Below, in pieces: positions 1 through 11,700 of a DNA stretch of 64,000 nucleotides (positions are counted from its first letter, which is position 1; each line of letters opens with the position of its first letter). The stretch lies in NCBI GenBank assembly GCA_937891905.1, contig CALATT010000051.1:6129-70128 (forward strand). The letters run 5' to 3'. Below the pieces are notes generated by a model. That model was not told the origin of the DNA. It did no database searches and saw only the letters and a program-made list of their open reading frames with translations. The translations under genes were made by a program, and so were the position numbers. The DNA is from an uncultured Bacteroidales bacterium (GTDB lineage Bacteria; Bacteroidota; Bacteroidia; Bacteroidales; Paludibacteraceae).

Positions 1-562
1 AATCATTCAAAGCTACTTTTAGGTTTGCTTGTGCTTTAGTTGTTAGGGATGTTAGACTTATTTGTTTATATAGAACATATTCTTTAAATGAAAAAGGATA
101 GAGCGTGATCTTGTGATGACGACCAGTAAGATGCGTTGTTAACTCGTTTGATAATAATTTAGCATTACTACCTGTGACAAGTAAGCGTATGTTTTGTCTA
201 AGTAAGCGATTTACGAAGAGAGGCCAACCATCTACATTTTGTATTTCATCTAAAAATAAATAATTGAAATCACCATATACGATATATAAAGCTTCCAGTA
301 GATTATTAAGGTCTTCACGCCTTATATTCTCTAAACGCTCATCATCAAAATTAACATAGGCAGCTTTTACTCCTGCATCATGCAATACTTTTCTACACAG
401 AGTAGATTTTCCACTTCTGCGAACACCTATTACTACTTGCGCTAATTTACTTTGTAAGTCTATTTGAGACTCTTGTTCCCGGGTACATATTCCCTCAAAA
501 GTCTCTTGTAAAAATTCTTCGCGAAGTTCCGCTACGATTGGCAATAATTCTTGTACGGTCAT
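1..562 (-). CDS. AAA-family ATPase, DUF4143 type, N-terminal part only
   Basis: The gene begins with ATG at 562 and leaves the window at base 1, so only about 187 N-terminal residues are visible. Translation shows a P-loop (GVRRSGKST, about residues 46-54) and a Walker B strand (YLFLDEIQ), followed by LLVTGSNAKLLS, a sensor-1-like segment usual in the AAA_14/DUF4143 group. Proteins of this group are about 380-400 residues and carry a C-terminal DUF4143 domain, which would lie outside the window. Their role is poorly known; many behave as orphan ATPases with nuclease-like C-termini. It is separated from the pectin genes by a 32-bp tandem repeat, so it is probably an independent unit. Confidence 0.85.
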   Translation of the reverse strand, partial: MTVQELLPIVAELREEFLQETFEGICTREQESQIDLQSKLAQVVIGVRRSGKSTLCRKVLHDAGVKAAYVNFDDERLENIRREDLNNLLEALYIVYGDFNYLFLDEIQNVDGWPLFVNRLLRQNIRLLVTGSNAKLLSNELTTHLTGRHHKITLYPFSFKEYVLYKQISLTSLTTKAQANLKVALND

Positions 563-624
563 AATGATGAGTTATTTGGACCGCAAAAGTAGTAAAAAAT
601 CTCCAAATATCCAAATATTTTTTG

Positions 625-710
625 CTCAAACTGCGATATTTTGCAGATTTTGCACTCTCAAACTGCGATATTTTGCAGATTTTGCACTCTCAAACTGCGA
701 TATTTTGCAC
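625..710. repeat. 32-bp direct repeat, 2.7 copies
   Basis: Copies begin at 625, 657 and 689 with exact 32-bp spacing. The first two are identical and the third stops after about 22 bases. Each copy holds ATATTTTGCA and ATTTTGCA, which resemble the TTTG boxes of Bacteroidota promoters, although the -7 spacing is one base short of TAnnTTTG. It lies between the ATPase start (562) and the GH105 stop (730). On the minus strand the block would precede the ATPase. Confidence 0.9.
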
Positions 711-729
711 AACAAACCTCACTGCCACC

Positions 730-2247
730 CTACTGTAGTGCCACCTTTAGGCAGTTGCATGATAGGTCTCCGGTGGTTCTTGGTTTGAGATACGCGCGCT
801 CGTATTCTGTTGCCGCGAGAATGAATGCTCCTAATACTTTACCTTCGGTGTAGTCATTTGATTGTTGGGTATCTTTCTTACCTTTCTCAGCTAAATAGTA
901 CGCAGCAGAACCATCTCGGTCTTCGCTATCTTTATCTGCATTGCTCAAACCTGCTGAGCGACAATTGTGTACAAGTCCATATGCATTACCATCTCCAATG
1001 GATTTGCGCAAGAACTGTTTTAGAAAACCATGATAGCCTTTTTTAGCAGCTTCTTCATACTTTGCCCTATCCAAATATCCAAGGCGCATACCCTTGAGTA
1101 ATGTAGATACGAAGATGGCAGTTGCAGAGGACTCTACATAATTGGTTGTTGAACATCCTTCTGGTTTTACTCCATTGCCATATTGTAATAACTGACACCA
1201 GCAACCTGTAGTTGGGTCTTGGCGTGCCAGTAATCCGTCAGCCACAGCCTCTAATTGGCGTTTCAATTCTGTATAATCCGCATCATTCTTACCTGCCTTA
1301 TCCATTTGCTCTAATATATCCACCAATGCAAAGAAATACCATCCTGCTGCGCGTCCCCAGAACTCTTCGCTTACACCATAATGAGAGTTTGTGGCATATG
1401 TGCCTTCTTGGTCTGCCCAGATAGATGTTTGATCGCTTGACGGGTCCGCAGAGAAAGCATGATAGAGTAATTTCTTCTCTTCATCCCATAATCTATTCCA
1501 GCACATATCAAACTGCTTACGAATAATCGTCCAATCTCCATCTACGGAACCTGATATATTTTTTCCTTCAGTTAGCATCATGGCAAGCAATGCTGGTCCC
1601 ATGTATTGGCCATCTAACCAAAGTTGGTTCTCATATGTATTTTTATGAAACCACCCGCCTGTGTATGTTTCATTACCGCAAAAGGCTTGCGATGTTGCAG
1701 ATGATATAGAGTAATTGCTATTATGAGCAGCCAAACCAGCCAATGCTTTTGTTTTTGCTGTCGCACAATGATCTGCTACTGTTGCATTCTCAAACTTAGC
1801 GCCTGATTTAGTTAAATCTGCTAATCCGAAATACATCTTACAAGCATTCAAGTCATCTAATGACTTTCCATCATGATCTTGATTATAATATGCTTCCGCA
1901 TATGCCTGAATACTATAAAACCATGGTTTCGCCCAAGTACTATCTTGGTAATAATCAACACATTCTAGTACAGCTTTTGCTACTAATCCAGGAACATAAT
2001 CAAAACCTCTTGTAGACTCGGAATCTGCTTTTTCAGTACCATTTTCATCGTACTTTGCAAATCCTGCATTAGTTGTATTAGCCTTAAAATGATACAAACA
2101 ACTATTGATAATTAGTCTTGAGTACTTGGCTGTATCGCAGTTGATTACTTCGTCACTGGTGTAATCTACATCCTGTGCCTTCACAGGCTGGGTGGTGCAT
2201 GCGGTGATAGCCAAGATGGCTAGTAATAAGATGAGTGGATTTTTCAT
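730..2247 (-). CDS. GH105 family unsaturated rhamnogalacturonyl/glucuronyl hydrolase, lipoprotein
   Basis: Predicted to remove the unsaturated uronic acid left at the non-reducing end of pectin fragments by lyases. The N-terminus is a lipoprotein signal (hydrophobic stretch then ITAC, Cys at about residue 17), so it probably sits in the outer membrane or periplasm. Family marks are LWLDGQYMGPALLAMM (about residues 208-223) and EEFWGRAAGWYFFAL (about 293-307), both typical of the GH88/GH105 (alpha/alpha)6 barrel. At 505 residues it is longer than YteR-type enzymes (about 370) and has several inserts. It is the last of three minus-strand genes behind the giant pectate lyase, which fits hydrolysis of that enzyme's products. 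GH88 is the alternative family. Confidence 0.88.
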   Translation of the reverse strand: MKNPLILLLAILAITACTTQPVKAQDVDYTSDEVINCDTAKYSRLIINSCLYHFKANTTNAGFAKYDENGTEKADSESTRGFDYVPGLVAKAVLECVDYYQDSTWAKPWFYSIQAYAEAYYNQDHDGKSLDDLNACKMYFGLADLTKSGAKFENATVADHCATAKTKALAGLAAHNSNYSISSATSQAFCGNETYTGGWFHKNTYENQLWLDGQYMGPALLAMMLTEGKNISGSVDGDWTIIRKQFDMCWNRLWDEEKKLLYHAFSADPSSDQTSIWADQEGTYATNSHYGVSEEFWGRAAGWYFFALVDILEQMDKAGKNDADYTELKRQLEAVADGLLARQDPTTGCWCQLLQYGNGVKPEGCSTTNYVESSATAIFVSTLLKGMRLGYLDRAKYEEAAKKGYHGFLKQFLRKSIGDGNAYGLVHNCRSAGLSNADKDSEDRDGSAAYYLAEKGKKDTQQSNDYTEGKVLGAFILAATEYERAYLKPRTTGDLSCNCLKVALQ

Positions 2248-2340
2248 TGATTGATTAGTATTTAGTAATTAATTATTCTTTTCTAGATCGGCTAGTTCCC
2301 TAATTCCTGTAGGGCTCTGCCCGTCCTGTATATAGTTGGG

Positions 2341-2769
2341 CTAGATTGTAGCACGCTTCCTTCTTATGAGGCAGAAGGCTGCCGCCATGAGTAGGAGTGG
2401 CAGGATAGCGTCACCGAGGGGTTGCTGTTCATCTTTGTCCAATGTTCCTGATCCACCACCTGGAGTACCAGGCGCCTTATGTGGGCCACTGACTACCTGC
2501 TCTGCCATATACGCTCCGGCGCTTACCGAACCATCTGCATTGAGCATAGGTGTGGTGGGATTGGTCCAATCGTCTGTGGCGTAGGCGCTGGTGGAGGTGA
2601 ATCCGATGGTTGGAGCCGCAGCTGCGTCCATGCGCTGATTGACACAAGAGGAACTTGTGTATGGCTTATACTTCACCGCTTGTGCCTGCGTGGTACTGAG
2701 TACCAGCAGACAAGCGATGGATAAGATATATACGATATGTTTCATTGTAGTAATATTGATTGTCTTCAT
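2341..2769 (-). CDS. Small secreted protein with C-terminal membrane anchor
   Basis: A 142-residue protein with an N-terminal signal peptide (hydrophobic core YILSIACLLVL, cleavage near AQA) and a tripartite C-terminus: PLGDAILP, a hydrophobic helix of about 14 residues, then the basic cluster RRKR. The middle has a FTSTSAY segment and a Pro/Gly-rich linker. I do not recognise a named family; similar small proteins ending in PLGD/PIGD plus helix plus basic residues are, from memory, common in Bacteroidales near very large secreted proteins. A GGGAGG sequence lies 8 bases before the ATG at 2769, unusually strong for this phylum, and supports that start over the internal Met at 2745. Only 18 bp separate it from the giant lyase, so co-expression is likely. 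Confidence 0.75.
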   Translation of the reverse strand: MKTINITTMKHIVYILSIACLLVLSTTQAQAVKYKPYTSSSCVNQRMDAAAAPTIGFTSTSAYATDDWTNPTTPMLNADGSVSAGAYMAEQVVSGPHKAPGTPGGGSGTLDKDEQQPLGDAILPLLLMAAAFCLIRRKRATI

Positions 2770-2787
2770 TGTATTGTCCTCCCTTTT

Positions 2788-5700
2788 TTATCGTATTACC
2801 ATTTTACCTGTTGCGTCATAGAGTATTCCATTCACAAAGATGAATATCTTATCGTCTTTGATGAATTTCACTGCTTTTGCGTTCTCATCGGTGTTGATAT
2901 GATCCGTACCTGTGGCAATCTGCGGTGCTTTGCGTGTAAGGATGAAGCGGTTGTGCTCTGCCTTATCTGCGCAAGTGAAGGTGTATGAATTGCCTTTGAG
3001 TACGCGTGTGTATATTTGCGTATCTGTATCAAGTAAGTAGAGTGCGTCTTCCATACCATCGTAATCGAAGTGTATGGTATATTCGCTATCTTCTCCTGCT
3101 CGGAAACCGATGACAGTTCCTTCGTACTCTGGTATAGCGCTGACGGCATCATATCGTGTTTCTGCCACCACATAGGACATTGGTGCTGCTGCATTGCCAC
3201 CCCATTGCTCTCCATCCCATCCGCTATCATATCCGCGTGTGAAGTCAGGTCTCTCGAGGATGATTAGTCGGTCGTCATAGCGCTTACCACGGAAGAGGAA
3301 TTTCGCCACTTGTGGCTCATCATCTGCCGCCACTCTTCTTGCTGGTGCATGCATTGGTCCACTTGGAGTGTTTGTTCTAGGAGCTCTTACATGGCGCTCA
3401 TAATCGAGGTGCAATGTACCATCTGTTGTACCACCTACCACATAGAATCCTTGCATTGATGGAATATAACTATCACCCGTATAAGAAGCTGAATGGATTG
3501 GAACTGACACATAGGTACCTGTAGCGTAGCGACCATTCTCTTTATTGAGTTCTCCGTCTCCCTCTGGGTCGCTACCTGTATTGAAGAAGTAGATTGTTTT
3601 TTCAGTTAATCCTTCCATGTCATCGTCTGTCAACTCATGGATTTGTATAGGAGCTGTCCATGAGTTAGCTACCACCACAAACTTGCCTGCTGGAATAGTA
3701 ATATCCTGATTGGTAGTAGCCGCGAGTGTACCCTCCATCCAATAGGTGTGTCCTTGTTCTGGGTGAGTGATACAATAGCCTCTAAATGGCACCAATGGTC
3801 CTCCGTTAGGTATTACTACCCAACCTTCCGCTTCGGTTTCCGTTCCGGTATCGTATTGGTATAACCAACTATCATAGTAGTTATATATTGCATTAGCCAC
3901 ATCGCTGTGTGGTGTACCTATATACTGCCATGTGGAAGCCGCTTCGCTATAAGTATCAGTATCTGCTTTTGCCTTGCTGTACATTGCTACTCCGGCTTTG
4001 GTGTCTCCTCGTTCATTATTGAGGATGAGTGAGGCATTGCCACCTTCATTAGAACCGAGTGATATATCTGCTACATTTGTAGGATAAACATTTCCGTTCT
4101 CGTCGGCTCGGAGAATGGTGCTTCGTGCTGTAAGTGAACTATTAGCCGGAATAGTAAGGCTACCATCTTTCGTAATATGAATACTGAGTACCTCTGGGAA
4201 ATATGCATCCGCGATTTGCTCTTCTTCGCCTTTTAGGACTTTCGTTTTGACTGCATCCACGGTACATGGTGCTGCGATACGCACATCGTTGTTACGACCT
4301 GGTACCACCATGTATTCTGGTCCCCAGTTAGCGGCTGTAGACCACAAACCGTCGCCTTTTGTACCAGTACCTTCGTAAGCAGATTCATCCCAGTTGGTAT
4401 TTCCTTCTCCATTATCGAATGTTAGACGGCAGTCTGCCACCTCTATCAGGTCTGTTTTTAAGAGGTAATCGAGACATGTGAGTAATACTTGGCGTCCCAT
4501 TGGTGTTTGCATACTCTGTGCACCGCAGTTGATAGCGAATAGAATCATTCTGGCTTCAATATTCGCTTGTCGCTCTGCGATAGCTACTAATTGTCTATCG
4601 TCCGCAGCTGGAGTCCACTCAAGGTGAGCATGTGTATCATCTCCATCTGTATGAGTAACCACTTCTGCTGCGGCATTATAGTGTATTAATCCGATGGTAA
4701 CAAAGTTATCCGCATCTTTGAGTTCAAATCCCTGCAAACCTTTACTACTTTCATGTCCAGGTCCCGTCAGTATCTGGTATACAAGTTGGTTGAAGTCATC
4801 GTGGTCATGATAGATACCTTCCACATGTGCATCATCTAGTTCATCAAACATTGGGTGAGCATAGCATACGATATTTGCGTATTGGCTTGTTGCTGCGGGG
4901 ACTACAGGTGAAGTAGTGAATCCTTTTGCTGCCCATTTGGATGGTGTTTTAGCTACCATATGCGCTTTGAGTGAGAGTAGTGGTCTATAATCGCACAGAG
5001 CAGCCATATCGTCCAGAATTGTAGCCGCAGCTTCGCTCTTTGATGCTTTTGGATAGTCAGTGAGCAAGAGGATGTCGAATGGTTCGTAGTTGAGTTTATT
5101 GAACTCTGCATATCCATTTACAGGTGTTACAATATACTTCTCCTTCAATTCAGTATAGAATCCCCATTCTGTATTTGGGTCAAAGGTAGTGTTACCTGTT
5201 TGCTGGCAGAGGTCCGCTTTGTTATATCCCGTGAGGAAGTCGCCACCAACCACTAATTCTTTGGTAGCGCGTGTACCTTCTCCATTTGCTCCCGAGCAGA
5301 TGAGCGCGAGTGTAGGTTTGTCACCGATAACATGGATAGTGATAGAAGCGGTAATTGCGCTTGCATTGTTACAACTATTGATAGGTGCGCAAGTGATTAC
5401 TATCTCATCGCCTTCTGCATACTTGTCTTTTAATTCATTCAAGTTAATCATCACTGTATCCACCGCATTGTCGCTACTTGGTATAGTGAAGAATGCATTT
5501 GAAGAAGAGAGGTTGAGTGTTGTTTCACCATTTTTTGTAGCGGTGAGGTGATAGCGTTTACCATCCAATATACCATATGATTTGACAGCGAAGAGGTGTC
5601 TATCTTTCATTTGATTAGAATAGGTCTTATCTACATGGTAGTATTGGAATGGTGTCAATCTCTCCACTTCAGGTTCCACATTTTCGTTTGTCACAATAGC

Positions 5701-8700
5701 GGAGTTGGTACTCATTGTTATACACGCGTCCGTGCGCGAAACAGTATAGGTACCCGCGCGCACGACTGCATAACTTGCGCTATTTGCGCCATCTATTGCT
5801 TCTCCGTCACGGTACCATTGATAAGAGCCACCTGTGAAGTCTGTAGTGCCATCTTGCATTTTTGCCTCTAAGGTGATAGAGTTGTTACATCCGTTTAAGT
5901 TCGTACCTGCCGCTGCTACAATTTTTGGAGCTTGATCTTTACATCCGACTGTAATGGTATAACTACCTTGGCATGCGCAGTATTCTGTTTCACTGATTTC
6001 TCCACCTGCGAAAGTAGCTGTGATGGTTACTGTACCTGTCATTCCTTCGAATGTCACATTACCATCTTCATCTACTGTAGCGATAGCAGTATTAGAAGAA
6101 GTGTAGGTGAGTGTTTGTCCCTCTAATGTAGTCTCACCTGATTTGAGTGTGAAGGTAGGTTCTACAAAATCCGCGTGTGTACTAATGTTATACTCATTAT
6201 TGTAGGAACCTACTGTGAGTGTTGTCTCTGTACAAGCATTCTTGTATGTGAAGCAGGCTTCTGCGAGATAGAATTTACCTGTACCGGCACCTTTTCCATC
6301 CATATTGCGTCCTATACGGAAGGCATTAACATCTGCATCTGCTGGCAATTCGATTGTTATCGTTTTGTAGGCGGTAGGCACGGCAGAAGATGTTTCCTTA
6401 TAGGTCCATGTTGTACCTCCGTTTGTAGAATAGCCATACACAGCCTTAGAGTTATTAGTGTGTGCTACAGTTACTTTGGCAGTAGCAAAGTATCTGCCTG
6501 TAGGAGCCGTGTATGTGAGGTATTCTTTACTACCATTTGATTCCCATGCTGATCTTGATTCGTATGTTTCTGAGGAACAACTTGTATTTGTAAATCTAAA
6601 TTCATGGTCGCCTTCATTTCCCTTTGTAGCACATTCTTCTGAGATGAATGGTGTGACGGTGACTGTAATTGGATTAGAAGTAACTGATCCGCATGAGTTA
6701 GATGCTACGCAGAAGAGGTAGAATATTTGGTCTGCTGCTTCTGTGATAGAAGCCGCAGCAAGCAATAAGTCTTTGGATGTACCTACTTTCGTATCTTCTG
6801 CTGCGTCAAAGGAATTATCTGAACTCTTATACCATGCATATCCTGTTGCATTAGTTGCTTGCACATCGCTTATTGCCAATGCGTTACCTTTCATTACGGA
6901 CGCTGTGGTAGCAAAGGTATTGAATGTAGGTGCAGTTAATACGGTAAGTGTTACTTCTTCTGAGATACGCTTACATCCGGCTTCGGCAATAACGCGGTAT
7001 TGACCTGCATGCTCTGTAGTCACAGAAGAGATAGTATAGGTATCAGAAGAAGTAGCTCCGTTGATGTCCTCCCAAGTATTACCATCCTTTTTCTGCCATA
7101 GGAATTCAGCTCCGTTAGCATAGTTGGTGGCTGTGAAGGTGACATTTTCTGTACCTTCACAGACAGTAGCATTATCCACAGTAGCGATTACTTGTGGGTC
7201 GGTGCAATTAACATCCGAACATATCTCTATCGATAATTCTGTTAGGTAGAATGCATCCGTTGCACATACATAATATGTGCCTGCAGACAATTCAGCCGAT
7301 GCTGTATTCAATTCATTCGTAGTACTAGGCTTAATATATGCATAAGTGGTTACGAGAGAACCAGTAGGACTGTTGGATATAAACACACTACGATCTGTAC
7401 TAATGATATATCCAGCCATGAAGAGACTACCTACATACCCAGAAGGTATCTCAAACTGAATGTATCTGCTATCTGCTTTTGTTGTTCCTCCAACAAACTT
7501 CCATCCTTTCTTGTATGTTTTGTCATTATAGGTATAAGTACAAGGATTTGAACTAGTTGCCGTTCCTACATTTGCCCATGAAGCGCCAGTATTTGCCTCT
7601 GTTCCTGTGGCATCTACGGCAGGTATTGTTTGATCGTTAGAACTATCAAAGATAATCATATCATAACAACCTGCGCTTGGTGTCTTGACTACTAATTCAT
7701 ATACTTTCTCAGCAGTGCCGCAAGAGTTAGTGCCGTCGCCTTCTACTATTACCTTATAATAATAGGTACCTGCCTTGTCTGGGGTGAGCGCGAGCGTGGC
7801 ATTTTCTTCGTCGTTGATGATTTGCGCGGTAGTGCCTTCTGCATCATTACATGTATACCATTGATAAGTTACTCCGCTGGATGCGCAAGAAGCGGTTAGT
7901 GTTACGCTATTGCCTGCAAAGATAGTGGATGCACTAGCTGTGATAGCAGGTGTAGCAGTTGCCGGGGTGACGGTGAGTGTCACTTCTTTGGTTGCTGTTG
8001 CACTGGCTTTTCCTTCAGCAGAGACTGTTGCTGTCACTACATATGTACCGCCTGCCGCCTCTGTGATATCATTCAATGTGAGGGTAGCGCTGTTTGAAAG
8101 AACGGTGTTATTACCCTTCTTGTTCCATTGGTATGCAATTGTTTCGCCGTCTTGTAAGGTTGCGGTGTTATTTGCTGTCCATGAAACATTGTTGCCTGGG
8201 CACACTTTTGGGTTCTCTAAATCAGATAGTACAGGTGTGGTGCAAGAAGGGAGAGAAGTAATATCTATTACTATTATTCCATAAAAATCGCCGCTACCGC
8301 TAATACTTATATCTCCTGTGAAACTACCATTTTTAACAAACTCATGAGCAAAGAAAGTATTTTTATTCGAAGATGATGTATATTCGACTCCTCCAATAGT
8401 AAGTTTTCTCGAAGAACTTCCACACCAACCATAGAATCTAATGGATGTTGCAGTTTTACTTCCTAATTTAAGCGTATAGGTAGTAGCGTCCTTAAACTTC
8501 ATTCCTTGTATATAACGATTAGCCGTAGAGGAAGAACCCCAATTAGACGATTTGCTTAATTCTTCGTGTGTTAAATTGTTTGAGTTATAGTATATACCTG
8601 CTGCTGACGGTGTAGAAGATATCGACAATGCTGTTGAATTCTCCACAACTCCACCAGTAACTGTGAAGAACTGAATCATACCATTGGTTATTCCCTTTAC

Positions 8701-11700
8701 TAAAGCTCCATTTTGGATTGCCACTTGACCATAATAGTATTTCTCTTCTCCTGTGCCTGGATTTGGTTCAACGCTTGCGGCGGTAACGGTGAAATCATTA
8801 GAGTTTTGTGTAATTTCGTTTCCACATGCATCAGTTGCGGAAGCAACCAGATGCGTAGTTCCCGCAGCCACATAATGCAGTTTACCGTCAACGATAGTAG
8901 CTATTGAAGGATCAGCAGATGTAACTGTAACAGCTGAGCCATCAGAGCAAGAAACGGCGTATGCGAAATCTGCGCTACCCACTTGTCCATTCGCTGGTTG
9001 CGTATTCCAAGTGATTGTTGCCGCAGGAGCAGTGCTACAATCAACAGAACATAAGTCGCCCACAATCGTTATAGGACTCTTGATGCGGAAAGATTGATAA
9101 TTACCTCCTTTCTTAACTGCATTGAGTCGTAAGGTGACTGTTCCGCTCAAGGATGCATTATTAGGTATCGTATACGCGATATCTGCATTGGCTCCGTCAG
9201 CATTATTAGGATAGACCTCACCTTCAATGGTGGTTGTAGCATCTGACAATGTACCAACAAATTGATAGTAATGGGTGTCTCCACTTCCGCCGACACCATA
9301 GCACATCAGATTGGTGTTGATAGCAGTTGGTTTGAATACATATCCACTTGGTACATCGAAGGTGAATGTGACGCCATCGCTGACATTATCATTTGTCGCA
9401 GAAGCTCCATAACGCTCTGAATAATCTGCAAATGATGAATTTGGGTCACCGGTATTAGATTCAGCTGCACCTATTGCTGTCGCACCAGTTAAACTGGTTA
9501 TCGTTCCAGAAGGAGAAACCGATTGCGAAGCTGTTTTGTTGTTATGTGTTACTAAATTATAAGTAATGGTAGTTTCTGTACATTCCTCTGGCTCTGGGTC
9601 TGGTGTGACAGGAGTGTTCTCTGTCCATTGCGCATATAGGGTGATGTTAGCAGAGAGTGTAGCACCGGCTATAGCAGCAGTAGTCAATTCTGAATCGGTA
9701 TACCATCCGCCAAATTCGTAACCCGTTTTGGTTGGGATTGGTAATGGGTTTGGTAATGCTGTTTGTTCTGTTGCATTGCTTGGGCATCCACTCGTTGCAC
9801 CATTACATTCGTAGGTTACGGTATAAGTAGAAGGAGTAGAAGGAGCAGGGGTGTAACAGATTGTACTAATAACCATTGCGTTTGATAATTCAACCCAAAT
9901 ATAAGTATTGGCTGGTATTGCCTCGCTAAAGTTAATCTTAAACTCTTGACATCCCTTTGTTGGACCTATTTTTGTATCGCCTACTAATGCTGCATTAGAA
10001 TATGAATCTTTGTCTGCTGTTGTGCTCGTTTTTACAGATTTTATTGTTCTCTCGGATGAACTATATCCAGAGAAATGGATTGAAGTAATTGGAACATTGA
10101 CTTTCACCAAAAACCTTTGATTTTCAAACGCATACACTTTCGAACCACTACAATCTGTTTTCCCCGTACCCCAACGACTTGTTGAATTTAGACGACCATC
10201 ACTATCTGTCGCATACATAGCGAAGTCACCTTTCGTATAGCTACTTACACTTGAACTTCCTTCAAAAGTAACACAGACCTCATCACTTGGTTCGGGTTCT
10301 ACAGCATTTGCTGTCCATTGCGCATACAAGGTGATATCTGCAGAAGGAGCATAAGAATCACCTGCTACGCCCACTAAGGTGCCACCTGTAGCGGCTGTGT
10401 ACCAACCATTGAAAGTATAACCATCACGGGTTGGGGTTGGCAATGCAACTGAGGATGCATTCTCGCTGGTTGTAGAGCAAGAACCACCATTCGCATCATA
10501 AGTAACCGTATAAGTTGGTATTACAACTTCCGTCTTAAAGGTATAACATATTTGTGAAACCTTAGGTGTTGTACCACTCTTGATGATTTGAATGGTAGAG
10601 GCATTCGTACCAGCAGGAATAGCAATTGTGTATGTTTTCTCTGCTTTGGTGCTTGACGCTAATGTTTGTTGCGAACCTCCATTGATTTTATAGTAATTAT
10701 TCTTACCATCACTTCCGCATGTGGCTGTGAAAGTAAAGGTCTCGAAATAGCGACCTGCAGGAGCAGTAAACAACATATTACTACCTACAGAAAGACCATT
10801 TGCATCCGCTGTGCAGTTATCACCCAACGCAACTTGCGTGCCATCCGCTAAAGTGGTGCTACTACCCAAAGTGGTACTATTCACTACGAAGCAACCCTCT
10901 CCTAATTCTTGCCATTGTGCAGTAAAGGTGGTGTTTGTAGCAGTCACCGTGTACGCATCGCCTGCTTTATACACATTATCATCTCCATCACAGAGCCATC
11001 CAACAAAGATACTATTCGCCTTAGAAGCAGGCGCTGCCAAAACAATGGTTGTTCCCTCTGTCACTGCTTCTTGTGTTGGCGTTGCACTATCCGCACCATC
11101 GGTATCGTAAGTAATGGTATAGGTAGCCGCATTAACTACTATAGCGCCCGATAGTGCTGTGGTGTAAACAACAGGGCAACCCGTCTCTGTTACTACGCAA
11201 TAGTAATACCATGTATCGTGTGCCTCAGCGGTAGAAGGAGTATAAGTACTTTCCGTTGCACCATCAATCAGTTCGCCATGGGCTATATCCGAAGTTGTTT
11301 TATACCATTGATAAGTGAGTGCTCCGCCATTGCTTGCCGTCACACCAGTGATAGACATACTTGCTGCGGATGCATTTTGCATGTATGTATTACCTGGAGC
11401 GGTAAAGGTAGAGCCCGTACCATTAGCACCACTACATGCAGCTATTGTGACCTCAACTTGCTTATTGAGGATGTTATAACCTGTAGCAGACTCCCAAATA
11501 CCTGTATTCGCAAAACGCACTGCGTACTTAGGATTATTTGCAATAGACGCAGATGCATCTGGCAAATAGAGATATAAATCATAGGTGCCAGCAGCCATTG
11601 TAGCAGGAAGAGTGATATACTCATTGATGGCAGTAGTAGCATTATTTGGTGCCCAAGTGCGTGGGTCTGAAGATAATGGTATAGAATATGTATTCGTACT

